This document shows, piece by piece, positions 8,850-17,185 of a DNA stretch of 32,292 nt; position 1 is the first letter of the stretch; each line of letters opens with the position of its first letter. Position numbers and translations under genes: made by a program. The notes under the pieces are model-generated. The model saw only the letters and a list, made by a program, of their open reading frames with translations. It was not told the origin of the DNA and searched no databases. The stretch is from CAYUJH01 sp964394585 (GTDB lineage Bacteria; Bacteroidota; Bacteroidia; Cytophagales; Flammeovirgaceae): positions 1-32,292 of the forward strand of contig CAYMYI010000041.1 in the NCBI GenBank assembly GCA_964394585.1. Direction: 5' to 3'.

Positions 8850-8870
8850 ATTGCTATTACTTTACCCGCT

Positions 8871-8908
8871 AAAAAAGCCCTTTCGGAAATTTCTGAAAGG
8901 GCTTTTTC
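8871..8908. terminator. Bidirectional terminator between queA and rseP
   Basis: A 13-bp perfect stem, AAAAAGCCCTTTC (8872-8884) with its reverse complement (8895-8907), encloses a 10-base loop that can pair further. It has A-rich and T-rich arms on both sides, so it can terminate transcription from both directions: queA on the plus strand and rseP on the minus strand. Confidence 0.9.
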
Positions 8909-8930
8909 TGTAGCGAGTCAGCATTTTTTA

Positions 8931-10244
8931 CTAGAACAGCTTGAAGATATCGTTACCAAATGCGAAGACCATCAAGCACAACAATACCACCATCCCAAAC
9001 TTTTGGGCATTTTCTAAGAACTTTTCCGAAGGGGCACGCCCAGAGGCGATTTCGTATAAAAGGAATACTACATGCCCGCCATCTAGCGCAGGAATGGGTA
9101 GAAAGTTCATAAAGGCCAAAACCATAGAAAGCATGCCTGTAATAGTCCAGAACTTTAGCCAGTTCCAAGTGCCTCCAAAAATTTGAGCGATGCCTATCGG
9201 TCCACTCAGCGACTTAGATGCAGAAACCTCTCCACTAAAAATCTTTCCGAAAGCTTTGAGTTGTACGGTAATCACCCGAAAGGCCTCTACCGTACCAATA
9301 GGAATGGCTTCACCGATTGAATACGCTTGGGTTGCTGGTTCTAAGTCAATATTTACCCCAAAACCAAGAGTTCCTTGCTCACTTACTGTAGCGTTCAGCG
9401 TTTTTTGTGAGCCATTTCGCTCCACTACAACATTCACAGGGTTTCCTGCTTCAGCTTGAAGTTTTTTGCGCAGTTGTTGGAAGTAGGGAGTTTCGGTGCC
9501 GTTTACACTTACGATTACATCTCCGGGTTGTAAACCCGCTTTTTCAGCCTCACTACCTTCTTGGATGGTTTCTACGGAAAAAGGCTGCAGCGGAGAGATG
9601 AACTCTCCTGCCCGATCTTGGTCGCTTAGCCGTTCTATCAAGTCGCCAGGAATTGGAATATCTACCTCGTTGCCATTGCGCTCAACGGTATAATAACTTC
9701 CGTTTTCCAAAAAGAAGTTTGGATCGGTTACGTCGGAAAAGCTATCGTAGGGTAAACCGTTTAGTTTTACAATTTTATCACCGGTTTGCAGCCCTATTTC
9801 TTGTGCTATTTCGCCGGCATAAATACCGTGCTTGTTGACTTCGCTAGCGGGTAAGTAAACCTCGCCGATAGCATATTTTATGCAGATAAACACAAGAATA
9901 CCTGTGAATACATTCACAATGATACCGCCCATCATCACGATGAGACGTTGCCAGGCTGGCTTCGAACGGTATTCCCACGGTTGCGGTTCGGTGCGCATTT
10001 GTTGCGTGTCGAGCGATTCATCAATCATTCCTGAGATTTTAACAAACCCTCCGATGGGGAGCGCTCCAAGCGAATATTCTGTTTCGCCATATTTAAAGCC
10101 AAAAATTTTGGGAGGAAACCCAATGGAGTATTTCTCGACGCGCATTCCAAACGCCTTGGCTGAGAGTAAGTGCCCTAGTTCGTGCAAGCCTACTAAAATT
10201 GAAAGTGCTAACAGCACTTGGGCAATCATCACTATTACTTCCAT
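8931..10244 (-). CDS. rseP: Site-2 zinc metalloprotease RseP
   Basis: RseP-type proteases cut substrates inside the inner membrane, classically anti-sigma factors during envelope stress, and can clear leftover signal peptides. The 437-residue protein has the zinc site HELGH at 21-25 in TM1 and the second-site LDG motif at 387-389 (PIPALDGGH) in a C-terminal TM. TM2 follows the conserved GGIIVNVFTG region at about 105-115. Two PDZ-like domains fill about 140-290; the second has AEKAGLQPGDVIVSVNG. The gene follows dxr on the same strand with a 119-base gap, an arrangement widespread in Bacteroidota and other phyla. No anti-sigma factor or sigma-E gene lies in the window, so the substrate is unknown. 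Confidence 0.95.
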   Translation of the reverse strand: MEVIVMIAQVLLALSILVGLHELGHLLSAKAFGMRVEKYSIGFPPKIFGFKYGETEYSLGALPIGGFVKISGMIDESLDTQQMRTEPQPWEYRSKPAWQRLIVMMGGIIVNVFTGILVFICIKYAIGEVYLPASEVNKHGIYAGEIAQEIGLQTGDKIVKLNGLPYDSFSDVTDPNFFLENGSYYTVERNGNEVDIPIPGDLIERLSDQDRAGEFISPLQPFSVETIQEGSEAEKAGLQPGDVIVSVNGTETPYFQQLRKKLQAEAGNPVNVVVERNGSQKTLNATVSEQGTLGFGVNIDLEPATQAYSIGEAIPIGTVEAFRVITVQLKAFGKIFSGEVSASKSLSGPIGIAQIFGGTWNWLKFWTITGMLSMVLAFMNFLPIPALDGGHVVFLLYEIASGRAPSEKFLENAQKFGMVVLLCLMVFAFGNDIFKLF

Positions 10245-10268
10245 ACAATCATTTTATATTTTATAGTT

Positions 10269-10290
10269 GTGCGTAGGGTTACTAACGCAC
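10269..10290 (-). promoter_or_regulatory. Small inverted repeat upstream of rseP
   Basis: GTGCGT (10269-10274) and ACGCAC (10285-10290) can form a 6-bp hairpin in the dxr-rseP spacer, about 25 bases upstream of the rseP start. It lacks a T-tract in the rseP direction, so it does not look like a terminator. It could be an RNA-processing or regulatory hairpin, or chance. Confidence 0.25.
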
Positions 10291-10363
10291 TAAAAAAGGA
10301 TTTATCAGTAAATTTTAAACGTAAATAAGGGTAAATATAAACACTATAGGGCAGAAAGAGAGT

Positions 10364-11512
10364 TCAGAGTGTTTGTGCCAATTTTCGTACAGTTTCATCA
10401 GTTGCTACGAAATCGTCGTAGGTCGGCTTAGGTACAAAAGGAGTTTTAGCCAAACAAGCAGCATTTATTTCGCCAATACCCAAAAAACTGATTTCATCGT
10501 TCAGAAAACGGGCTACTGCCACTTCGTTAGCGGCGTTAAGCGCACAAGGTAAATTTCCCGATTTTGCGAGCGCATCGAAAGCAAGTGCCAAATTTTGAAA
10601 GGTATCTGTATCAGGCATTTCAAATGTTAAAGAGGGGTAGTTCGAAAAGTTGAACCGCTCGAAAGTAGAGGGGGTGCGTTTGGCTAATCCCAATGCATAT
10701 AAAATGGGTAGTTTCATGTCGGGGAGGCCCATTTGTGCTTTGATACTTCCATCATAAAACTGTACCATCGAATGAATGATAGATTGCGGATGTACAACAA
10801 CTTCTATGTTTTCGGCAGAAACATCAAAAAGCCATTTAGCTTCAATAACTTCAAGACCTTTATTCATAAGACTTGCCGAGTCGATTGTAATTTTTGCTCC
10901 CATTGCCCAGTTGGGGTGCTTTAGCGCTTGGGCTTTCGATACGGCGGCAAGTTCTTCTCGAGTTTTGCCCCGGAAAGGCCCTCCTGAAGCTGTAAGAATC
11001 AGTTTTTCAATAGTTTGGTAATTTTCCCCTACGAGGCATTGGTAAATCGCTGAGTGTTCCGAATCGACCGGGTAAATGTGCACATTGTGCTGCTTGGCTT
11101 CTTCGGTAACCATTTCGCCTGCCACCACAAGCGTTTCTTTGTTGGCTAGGGCGATGTCTTTATGTGCACGAATGGCCGCCAATGTAGGCTTTAACCCCGC
11201 ATAGCCTACCAAAGCTGTGAGTACTAAATCGAGTTCGGGGTACGTAACCACCTCACAAAGTGCTTCAGTGCCAGCATGGACCGTGCATGGCTCGTGCTGC
11301 AAGGCTGTTTTAAGGGTATGATAGTGCGCCTCGTTACCAATTACGACTGCCTTGGGTTTAAACTGCTTAGCCTGCTCGATGAGTAGTTCGTAGTTATTTC
11401 CGGCGGTAAGCACATCAACTGTAAAGTAGGCTGCGTTTTCAGCAATTACTTCGAGAGCCTGTGTGCCAATCGAGCCGGTGGAGCCTAAGATGGCAATATG
11501 TCTTGGTTTCAT
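10364..11512 (-). CDS. dxr: 1-deoxy-D-xylulose-5-phosphate reductoisomerase
   Basis: Dxr (IspC) turns 1-deoxy-D-xylulose 5-phosphate into 2-C-methyl-D-erythritol 4-phosphate using NADPH, the committed step of the MEP isoprenoid pathway in the cytoplasm. The 382-residue product has the NADPH-binding loop LGSTGSIGTQAL at residues 9-20, the ALANKETLV motif, the metal-binding and catalytic segment PVDSEHSAIYQ, and KHPNWAMGAKITIDSASLMNKG broken only by family-typical spacing. The length is close to the usual 380-400. It is followed on the same strand by rseP. A -7-like box lies upstream at 11546-11553. Confidence 0.97.
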   Translation of the reverse strand: MKPRHIAILGSTGSIGTQALEVIAENAAYFTVDVLTAGNNYELLIEQAKQFKPKAVVIGNEAHYHTLKTALQHEPCTVHAGTEALCEVVTYPELDLVLTALVGYAGLKPTLAAIRAHKDIALANKETLVVAGEMVTEEAKQHNVHIYPVDSEHSAIYQCLVGENYQTIEKLILTASGGPFRGKTREELAAVSKAQALKHPNWAMGAKITIDSASLMNKGLEVIEAKWLFDVSAENIEVVVHPQSIIHSMVQFYDGSIKAQMGLPDMKLPILYALGLAKRTPSTFERFNFSNYPSLTFEMPDTDTFQNLALAFDALAKSGNLPCALNAANEVAVARFLNDEISFLGIGEINAACLAKTPFVPKPTYDDFVATDETVRKLAQTL

Positions 11513-11545
11513 GGGCGAGATTAGGTTATCTTCAAAGAGTTTCTA

Positions 11546-11553
11546 CAAAGCTA
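11546..11553 (-). promoter_or_regulatory. Candidate -7 box for dxr-rseP
   Basis: Read on the minus strand, these bases give TAGCTTTG, which fits TAnnTTTG, 34 bases upstream of the dxr ATG. No convincing -33 TTTG was found at the expected distance, so the call is tentative. Confidence 0.4.
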
Positions 11554-11704
11554 CTATTTAGGAAAGAATGTTTAGTTTCGTAATCAATCGTGCTTCATAG
11601 AAGTAGAATCTATATTTTAACTAGTATAGCTGTAAGTTGTTGAAAAGATATGACTCTCTAGAGCAGATTTAGTTTTCGTAACTCACTCGTTTACCGTTGA
11701 ACTC

Positions 11705-13243
11705 ATGATTGCAAAAACGTATGGCTGCACTGTAATTGGTGTAGAAGCAAAGCTTATCACGCTGGAAGTAAATATTATTAGCGGCACAAAGTTTTTCATC
11801 GTAGGGCTTCCTGATAATGCCGTCAAGGAAAGTCAACATCGTGTAGAATCCGTGCTAAAACATTGTAAGTATAACATGCCTCGCAAGCGGGTTGTTATCA
11901 ACCTGGCACCTGCTGATTTGCGCAAAGAGGGTTCTTCGTACGATTTACCCATTGCCCTTTGCGTACTACACGCTTCTAATCAGTTGGACACCGATTTACT
12001 CGATCAATATGTAATCTTGGGTGAACTTGCCTTAGACGGCACCTTACGCCCCATCAAAGGAGCCCTCCCTATGGCTATCGAAGCCCGAAACCGAGGTTTT
12101 AAAGGTTTTGTACTGCCCAAAGAAAATGCTTCGGAAGCCGCTATTGTTAACAAGCTCGATATCATTGGGGTAAACCATATTCAAGAAGCCATCGATTTTT
12201 TTGAAGGCAAGCAAACCATAACGCCTGAAGTAAAAGATACACGCGATATCTTTTTTAGTAACCTGAACGATTACGAAGCGGATTTTTCCAGTGTACAAGG
12301 ACAAGAAAATATTAAAAGAGCTTTGGAAATAGCTGCGGCAGGTGGGCACAATGTGATTATGATAGGTCCTCCGGGTGCAGGAAAAACCATGCTAGCCAAA
12401 CGGCTACCTTCCATCCTCCCGCCCCTAAGCCTACACGAAGCATTGGAAACCACCAAAATTCACTCAGTAGCAGGTAAATTGGGGATTAATACAAACCTAA
12501 TTTCTACACGACCTTATCGAGCACCACACCATACCATTAGCGATGTAGCCTTGGTTGGCGGTGGTGGCGTTCCACAACCCGGGGAAATTTCTCTCGCGCA
12601 TAATGGTGTATTATTCCTTGATGAACTACCAGAGTTTAAACGCTCTGTATTAGAAGTAATGCGCCAACCCCTCGAAGAACGGCGGGTTACCATATCGCGG
12701 GCAAAAGTATCGGTAGAGTTTCCTGCTAATTTTATGCTCATTGCCAGCATGAACCCCTGCCCATGTGGCTACTACAACCACCCTGAAAAAGAGTGTGTAT
12801 GTTCACCCGGCACTGTGCAACGCTACCTGAATAAAATTAGTGGCCCTTTGCTCGATCGAATCGACTTACACGTGGAAGTAACCCCTGTTTCGTTCGACGA
12901 AATGACGGCAAACCGTAAAATGGAAAGTAGCGAAGAAATCCGTACTCGGGTAATTGCTGCACGCGATATCCAGACCGAGCGGTTTACAACTTCGCAAGGT
13001 ATCCATTCAAATGCGATGATGCCCTCTTCTATGGTAAAAGAAGTATGTCAAATCAATGCGGCAGGTAAAAACTTACTGAAACGAGCTATGGAAAAGCTCG
13101 GGCTTTCTGCACGAGCATACGATCGAATTTTACGCGTTTCGCGCACTATTGCAGACCTTGCCCATTCCGAAGAAATTAAAATAGAACACCTCGCCGAGGC
13201 GATTCAGTATCGCTCGCTCGATCGGGAGAATTGGGCGGGGTAA
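11705..13243 (+). CDS. YifB/ComM family Mg-chelatase-like AAA+ ATPase
   Basis: This 512-residue protein belongs to the YifB/ComM family. In competent bacteria ComM is a hexameric helicase that promotes branch migration during natural transformation; in others its role is less clear. The N-terminal ChlI/Lon-C-like domain (about 20-170) includes LPDNAVKESQHRV and INLAPADLRKEGSSYDLPIA, the latter being a strong family signature. The AAA+ core has Walker A GPPGAGKT at 221-228, Walker B GVLFLDE at 301-307, and a four-cysteine cluster (CPCG then CVC) typical of the family. The Mg_chelatase_C region fills the last 90 residues. It starts 192 bases from dxr, in the opposite direction. No other competence genes are visible in the window. 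Confidence 0.95.
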   Translation: MIAKTYGCTVIGVEAKLITLEVNIISGTKFFIVGLPDNAVKESQHRVESVLKHCKYNMPRKRVVINLAPADLRKEGSSYDLPIALCVLHASNQLDTDLLDQYVILGELALDGTLRPIKGALPMAIEARNRGFKGFVLPKENASEAAIVNKLDIIGVNHIQEAIDFFEGKQTITPEVKDTRDIFFSNLNDYEADFSSVQGQENIKRALEIAAAGGHNVIMIGPPGAGKTMLAKRLPSILPPLSLHEALETTKIHSVAGKLGINTNLISTRPYRAPHHTISDVALVGGGGVPQPGEISLAHNGVLFLDELPEFKRSVLEVMRQPLEERRVTISRAKVSVEFPANFMLIASMNPCPCGYYNHPEKECVCSPGTVQRYLNKISGPLLDRIDLHVEVTPVSFDEMTANRKMESSEEIRTRVIAARDIQTERFTTSQGIHSNAMMPSSMVKEVCQINAAGKNLLKRAMEKLGLSARAYDRILRVSRTIADLAHSEEIKIEHLAEAIQYRSLDRENWAG

Positions 13244-13333
13244 CCAGCGGGTATATCTCAATTTGTTCCGAACTAATTTGTTTACAAATCATTATATATA
13301 AAAATGTTGCAATTTATCTCAACTCCTTAGCAC

Positions 13334-13972
13334 ATGAGTCCTCAGTTCTCTGCCGAAGAAAAAGAACAATCTTCTCGTTTCAATTTGAAACATATTGAAG
13401 AGATGCATCCACACCAAACCCTGGTATACTTAGGTATCGTAGGGATTGTCATCATCTTTAGCTTTTTGCTATTAGCGTTTTGGTTTTCAGGAAACCACGA
13501 AATCACTCCCCAACAATTTCCAGTAGGTTTTGTAGCGAGTACTCTCGTGATTATAGGAAGTAGTTTCACGGTGCATCAAGCACTCGGAAAAGCTAAAAAC
13601 GAAGAACTCTCAAGTTCCACACAATGGTGGCAAGCCTCTTTAGTTTTAGGAACTACCTTTGGATTAACCCAACTTGCCGGATGGGGTGAGTTATTCGCCC
13701 TAGGGGTTTTCCTTAAAAGTGGGGTTACAAGTGCCTATTTCTACCTACTTTCTGGGTTACATTTATTGCATATTATCGGAGGCATCATATTTATGAGCTT
13801 GCAAACCATTCGGATGGCAAATACAGTAAAAGATCCTGTAAAAAGCTTGGTGTTTGTAACCAACCCTTATGAAATGATGCGCTTAAAGTTGTTGGCAGTG
13901 TATTGGCACTTTATGGATGCCCTTTGGCTACTGATTTTCAGTTCTTTTGTTCTTTCAATTTGGATAGGATAG
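13334..13972 (+). CDS. Cytochrome c oxidase subunit III-like protein
   Basis: This 212-residue integral membrane protein fits the short five-helix form of haem-copper oxidase subunit III. Helices are at about 31-52, 63-83, 99-122, 134-155 and 186-211. Family marks are WWQASLVLGTTFGLTQLAGW, the SGLHLLHIIGG segment and the C-terminal AVYWHFMDALWLLIF, where the WHF(M/V)D motif is diagnostic. Subunit III stabilises the oxidase and shapes proton uptake; it holds no redox centres. No subunit I, II or assembly gene is nearby, so it must join an oxidase encoded elsewhere or be a divergent paralogue. It starts 90 bases after the YifB gene, on the same strand, in a spacer without a clear terminator. 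Confidence 0.88.
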   Translation: MSPQFSAEEKEQSSRFNLKHIEEMHPHQTLVYLGIVGIVIIFSFLLLAFWFSGNHEITPQQFPVGFVASTLVIIGSSFTVHQALGKAKNEELSSSTQWWQASLVLGTTFGLTQLAGWGELFALGVFLKSGVTSAYFYLLSGLHLLHIIGGIIFMSLQTIRMANTVKDPVKSLVFVTNPYEMMRLKLLAVYWHFMDALWLLIFSSFVLSIWIG

Positions 13973-14077
13973 TGCAATAAAAAACACATTTTCACAGTAA
14001 TAAATATAGAACACCACTTTAAACGGCTACGTACTAACTGTGTAGGATTACATTTATTTTCTAGTTAGCCATCATTC

Positions 14078-14473
14078 ATGAAATTATCAGGAAAAGTACT
14101 TGTTGCAGAAACGAAAGATATTGACGCAGCCCATTTAAAACTTATGCTAGAGAAAAACGGCTGCAAGACTGAAATTGTAAAAAAAGGTTCGGATGTTTTA
14201 CAAAAATTAGAACAGGAAGATTATGCCCTGTTGCTGCTCAATGAAACCTTGCCGGGTATCGATAGCACCGAAATTGTGAAGAAAATTCGTTCTGTTGAAA
14301 AAACTACAGGGAAGCATTTACCCATCATTGGAATTACTGCTTACTCACTCCCTTCAGAAAAGAAGCAATTTCAAGACGCCGGAATAGACTACTGCCTTAG
14401 CAAACCCGTGTATAAAAATCTGCTCTATGCCGTGTTGTCAGAGGTTACCCTACGTAAACCCTTCCCTCAGTAA
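14078..14473 (+). CDS. Degenerate single-domain response-regulator receiver
   Basis: The 131-residue product is a stand-alone receiver (CheY-like) domain with no DNA-binding or enzymatic part. The overall fold signature is present: the beta1 KVLVAE start, beta3 ALLLLNETLPGID, the conserved Thr in IIGITAYS and the conserved Lys in CLSKPV. The phospho-acceptor Asp in beta3 is replaced by Asn (residue 55, codon AAT at 14240-14242). The acidic pair after beta1 is reduced to one Glu (E11), with Thr at the second position. It therefore probably cannot be phosphorylated in the normal way and may act as a constitutive or phosphorylation-independent adaptor. It lies just before the nucleotide-sugar genes rfbB and ugd; a link to polysaccharide output is possible but unproven. 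Confidence 0.88.
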   Translation: MKLSGKVLVAETKDIDAAHLKLMLEKNGCKTEIVKKGSDVLQKLEQEDYALLLLNETLPGIDSTEIVKKIRSVEKTTGKHLPIIGITAYSLPSEKKQFQDAGIDYCLSKPVYKNLLYAVLSEVTLRKPFPQ

Positions 14474-14531
14474 TAGTAAGGTTTTGCCTCTAACTCGATA
14501 ACTTCGCCATTACATTATCAACGAATGTATC

Positions 14532-15554
14532 ATGCGGAAATCTATTTTAATTACTGGAGGAGCCGGTTTCATTGGATCTAATTTCATTCCTTACTTCTTA
14601 AAAAAATATTCGGCATACACTGTAGTAAACCTTGATGTCCTCACATACGCAGCCGATTTGAGCTATCTCGCCGAGGTTACCGACAACCCCAACTATCATT
14701 TTGAAAAAGGAGATATACGCGACCAAGAAACGGTAAAGGCGCTATTCCAAAAGTACAACTTTCAAGGGGTGATTCATTTTGCTGCCGAATCGCATGTAGA
14801 TAACTCCATTGCAGGCCCTGCGCCGTTTATACAAACTAACATAAACGGAACATTCACCCTCTTAGAAGCCGCCAGGCAGCATTGGATGGAAAAGCCTTTT
14901 TGCCACAAAAGTGGATATCATCATGCCCGATTCCATCATATTTCTACCGATGAAGTATACGGATCCTTAGGCGAAACAGGGCTTTTCACGGAACAAACTC
15001 CATATGCACCTAATAGCCCTTACAGTGCCTCAAAGGCTTCAAGCGATTTATTGGTTCGCAGCTATTACCATACTTATGGGCTTAATGTAGTAACCACCAA
15101 CTGCTCTAACAATTACGGTCCAAAACAACACGACGAGAAACTCATCCCTACTATTATACGCAAAGCCTTGCAAGGAGACGCTATTCCAATTTATGGCGAT
15201 GGAAAGAATGTACGCGATTGGCTCTATGTAACCGACCATTGCACCGGTATCGACTTGGCATTTCACCAAGGGAAACCCGGAGAAACCTATAATATTGGCG
15301 GAGGGAACGAACGCAAAAACATCGAAATAGCGCATCGGATTTGCCAAATTTTAGATAGCCAAGTACCTGCCACACACGGGCAATCGTATGCCGCTCAAAT
15401 TACTTTTGTAGAAGACCGCGCCGGGCACGACCGCCGCTATGCAATTGATGCTTCTAAAATTGAAAACGAGCTGGGCTGGCGTGCTAAAGAAACGTTCGAT
15501 TCAGGAATTGAAAAAACGGTGGCATGGTATTGCCATAAATATAAAAGCCTGTAA
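14532..15554 (+). CDS. rfbB: dTDP-glucose 4,6-dehydratase
   Basis: RfbB (RmlB) removes water from dTDP-glucose to give dTDP-4-keto-6-deoxyglucose, the second step to dTDP-rhamnose and other deoxysugars for surface polysaccharides. The 340-residue product is an extended short-chain dehydrogenase: the NAD-binding TGGAGFIGS (8-16), the catalytic TDE triad part at 139-141 in ISTDEVYG, and YSASK (Y164, K168) as the active-site pair. NCSNNYGPKQHDEKLIP and YNIGGGNERKN are typical of RmlB. The usual partners rfbA, rfbC and rfbD are not adjacent. The next gene, ugd, also makes a nucleotide sugar, so the pair likely supports envelope or exopolysaccharide synthesis. A 58-base gap from the receiver gene suggests possible cotranscription. 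Confidence 0.95.
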   Translation: MRKSILITGGAGFIGSNFIPYFLKKYSAYTVVNLDVLTYAADLSYLAEVTDNPNYHFEKGDIRDQETVKALFQKYNFQGVIHFAAESHVDNSIAGPAPFIQTNINGTFTLLEAARQHWMEKPFCHKSGYHHARFHHISTDEVYGSLGETGLFTEQTPYAPNSPYSASKASSDLLVRSYYHTYGLNVVTTNCSNNYGPKQHDEKLIPTIIRKALQGDAIPIYGDGKNVRDWLYVTDHCTGIDLAFHQGKPGETYNIGGGNERKNIEIAHRICQILDSQVPATHGQSYAAQITFVEDRAGHDRRYAIDASKIENELGWRAKETFDSGIEKTVAWYCHKYKSL

Positions 15555-15682
15555 ACAAAGTAGAAAGGGGTCATGCAAACGCCTATCATCCTTTATTCAG
15601 GAGAAAAAAGGATAGATTATTCCCCATAGAAAATGCCTATTTTGGCAAAAATAAACTGAAAAATGTAACGCTTAATTTCCGC

Positions 15683-15775
15683 ATGTACAAAAGAGTTAAT
15701 CACCTTTGGAACTGGCTCGAACTCATTCAACAAGCAGTACTACAACGCTTACACGAGCTCTCCCAAAGCGAGTAA
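15683..15775 (+). CDS. Possible 30-residue small ORF in the rfbB-ugd spacer
   Basis: An ATG at 15683 opens a 30-codon frame ending in TAA at 15773-15775. The predicted peptide begins MYKRVNHLWNWLELIQQ and then reads as an amphipathic helix with alternating Leu/Gln/Glu and a polar tail. A near-consensus -7 box (TATTTTGG) lies about 50 bases upstream at roughly 15632-15641. The spacer is 277 bases and otherwise empty, so an encoded peptide or a leader peptide of ugd is possible. The ORF could equally be random; no family is recognised. Confidence 0.25.
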   Translation: MYKRVNHLWNWLELIQQAVLQRLHELSQSE

Positions 15776-15831
15776 TCATTCATAATTATTACTATAAATT
15801 TCATTCAAATCAACCCATAAAAAGAAGCCTT

Positions 15832-17175
15832 ATGAAAATTGCTGTAGTTGGCACCGGATACGTAGGTTTAGTTTCAGGAACTTGTTTTGCCGAAACCGGC
15901 AACGATGTAATTTGTGTTGACAATAACACAGAAAAAGTAAAGCGATTGCGTGCCGGAGAAATCACGATATACGAGCCCGGTTTGGAAGTTCTTTTCCATC
16001 GAAATACAGAAGATGGCAGACTGATTTTTACCACCGACCTTGAGGAAGCCGTACATGCATCGGATATTATCTTTTTAGCCTTACCCACCCCACCAGGCGA
16101 AGATGGTTCTGCCGATTTATCGTATGTATTAGGTGTAGCAGAGCAGATTGGTAAAATGATTCAATCGTACAAAGTAATTGTCGATAAAAGTACCGTTCCG
16201 GTAGGAACCGCAGAAAAAGTACATGCTGCAATCGCCCAGCACACCCAAGTACCGTTCGATGTAGTTTCAAACCCTGAGTTTTTGCGCGAAGGTGTGGCTG
16301 TAGAAGATTTCCTCAAGCCCGACCGAGTGGTAGTAGGCACTTCTTCAGAGCGAGCACGCAAACAAATGGAGCAATTATACGAGCCTTTTGTTCGGCAAGG
16401 AAACCCTATCTATTTTATGGATGAACGCTCGGCTGAAATGACCAAATATGCCGCCAACTCTTACCTTGCTACCCGTATCACATTTATGAATGAAATCGCC
16501 AATTTGTGCGAAAAAGTAGGTGCCAATGTAGACAACGTGCGCATTGGTATGGGGAGCGATCGGCGCATTGGCAAACGTTTTTTATTCCCCGGTGTAGGAT
16601 ACGGAGGCAGTTGTTTCCCAAAAGATGTGCAAGCCCTTGAAAAAACTGCGACCGATAACGGCTATCACTTCCAACTGCTCCGTTCGGTAATGCAGGTAAA
16701 CAATCAGCAAAAATTAATACTTGCCGATAAAATCTTGAACCATTTTGGCGGCAACATAAAAGGAAAACGCATTGCTATATGGGGGCTGGCATTCAAACCC
16801 AATACCGATGATATCCGCGAAGCACCTGCTATTTACATTGTAAAGAAACTGATAGAAGCCGGGGCACACGTCGCTACGTTTGACCCGGAAGCCACCGACA
16901 ACTTTAAAGGGCTATTCGGCGATTCAATAGAATACACCAAACATCGCTACGATGCCCTGAAAGATGCCGATGCCCTTGCCGTAGTTACTGAATGGAGCTT
17001 GTTTAGAACCCCTGATTTCAACTTTATGGCAGAGCTCATGCGCGAAAAAGCAATTTTCGATGGGCGCAATGTTTATAAAAAAGAGCAAGTAGAACCGTTT
17101 GGATTTTCGTATTACAGCATTGGTCGCACCGATGTAATCGACGGCAAAGAAGTTTCATTACCTACCCCTAAATAA
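15832..17175 (+). CDS. ugd: UDP-glucose 6-dehydrogenase
   Basis: Ugd oxidises UDP-glucose twice with NAD to give UDP-glucuronate, a precursor for acidic polysaccharides. Counting from the chosen start, the NAD-binding loop is GTGYVGLVSG at 7-16. SNPEFLREG follows at about 146-154, and the catalytic Cys is C261 in GYGGSCFPKD. The C-terminal UDP-binding domain includes the KRIAIWGLAFKPNTDDIREAP region. The open frame extends back to 15706, but the extra 42 residues are low-complexity, overlap a separate small ORF and precede a textbook Rossmann start, so the ATG at 15832 (447 residues) is preferred. It sits between rfbB and metZ on the same strand; metZ begins 10 bases after its stop. Confidence 0.96.
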   Translation: MKIAVVGTGYVGLVSGTCFAETGNDVICVDNNTEKVKRLRAGEITIYEPGLEVLFHRNTEDGRLIFTTDLEEAVHASDIIFLALPTPPGEDGSADLSYVLGVAEQIGKMIQSYKVIVDKSTVPVGTAEKVHAAIAQHTQVPFDVVSNPEFLREGVAVEDFLKPDRVVVGTSSERARKQMEQLYEPFVRQGNPIYFMDERSAEMTKYAANSYLATRITFMNEIANLCEKVGANVDNVRIGMGSDRRIGKRFLFPGVGYGGSCFPKDVQALEKTATDNGYHFQLLRSVMQVNNQQKLILADKILNHFGGNIKGKRIAIWGLAFKPNTDDIREAPAIYIVKKLIEAGAHVATFDPEATDNFKGLFGDSIEYTKHRYDALKDADALAVVTEWSLFRTPDFNFMAELMREKAIFDGRNVYKKEQVEPFGFSYYSIGRTDVIDGKEVSLPTPK

Positions 17176-17185
17176 TGCTATAGTC

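Noticed and set aside
11705..14473. A competence or defence island around the YifB/ComM gene
   Set aside because: No other competence, restriction, toxin-antitoxin or defence gene is visible nearby; the neighbours are a cytochrome oxidase subunit and a receiver.
15706..15831. A 42-residue N-terminal extension of Ugd
   Set aside because: The extra sequence is Ser/Thr-rich without family match; the Rossmann start MKIAVVGTGYVG at 15832 is the usual beginning of Ugd.
14532..17175. A complete polysaccharide biosynthesis cluster
   Set aside because: Only rfbB and ugd are present; no glycosyltransferase, flippase, polymerase or export gene flanks them, and metZ follows.
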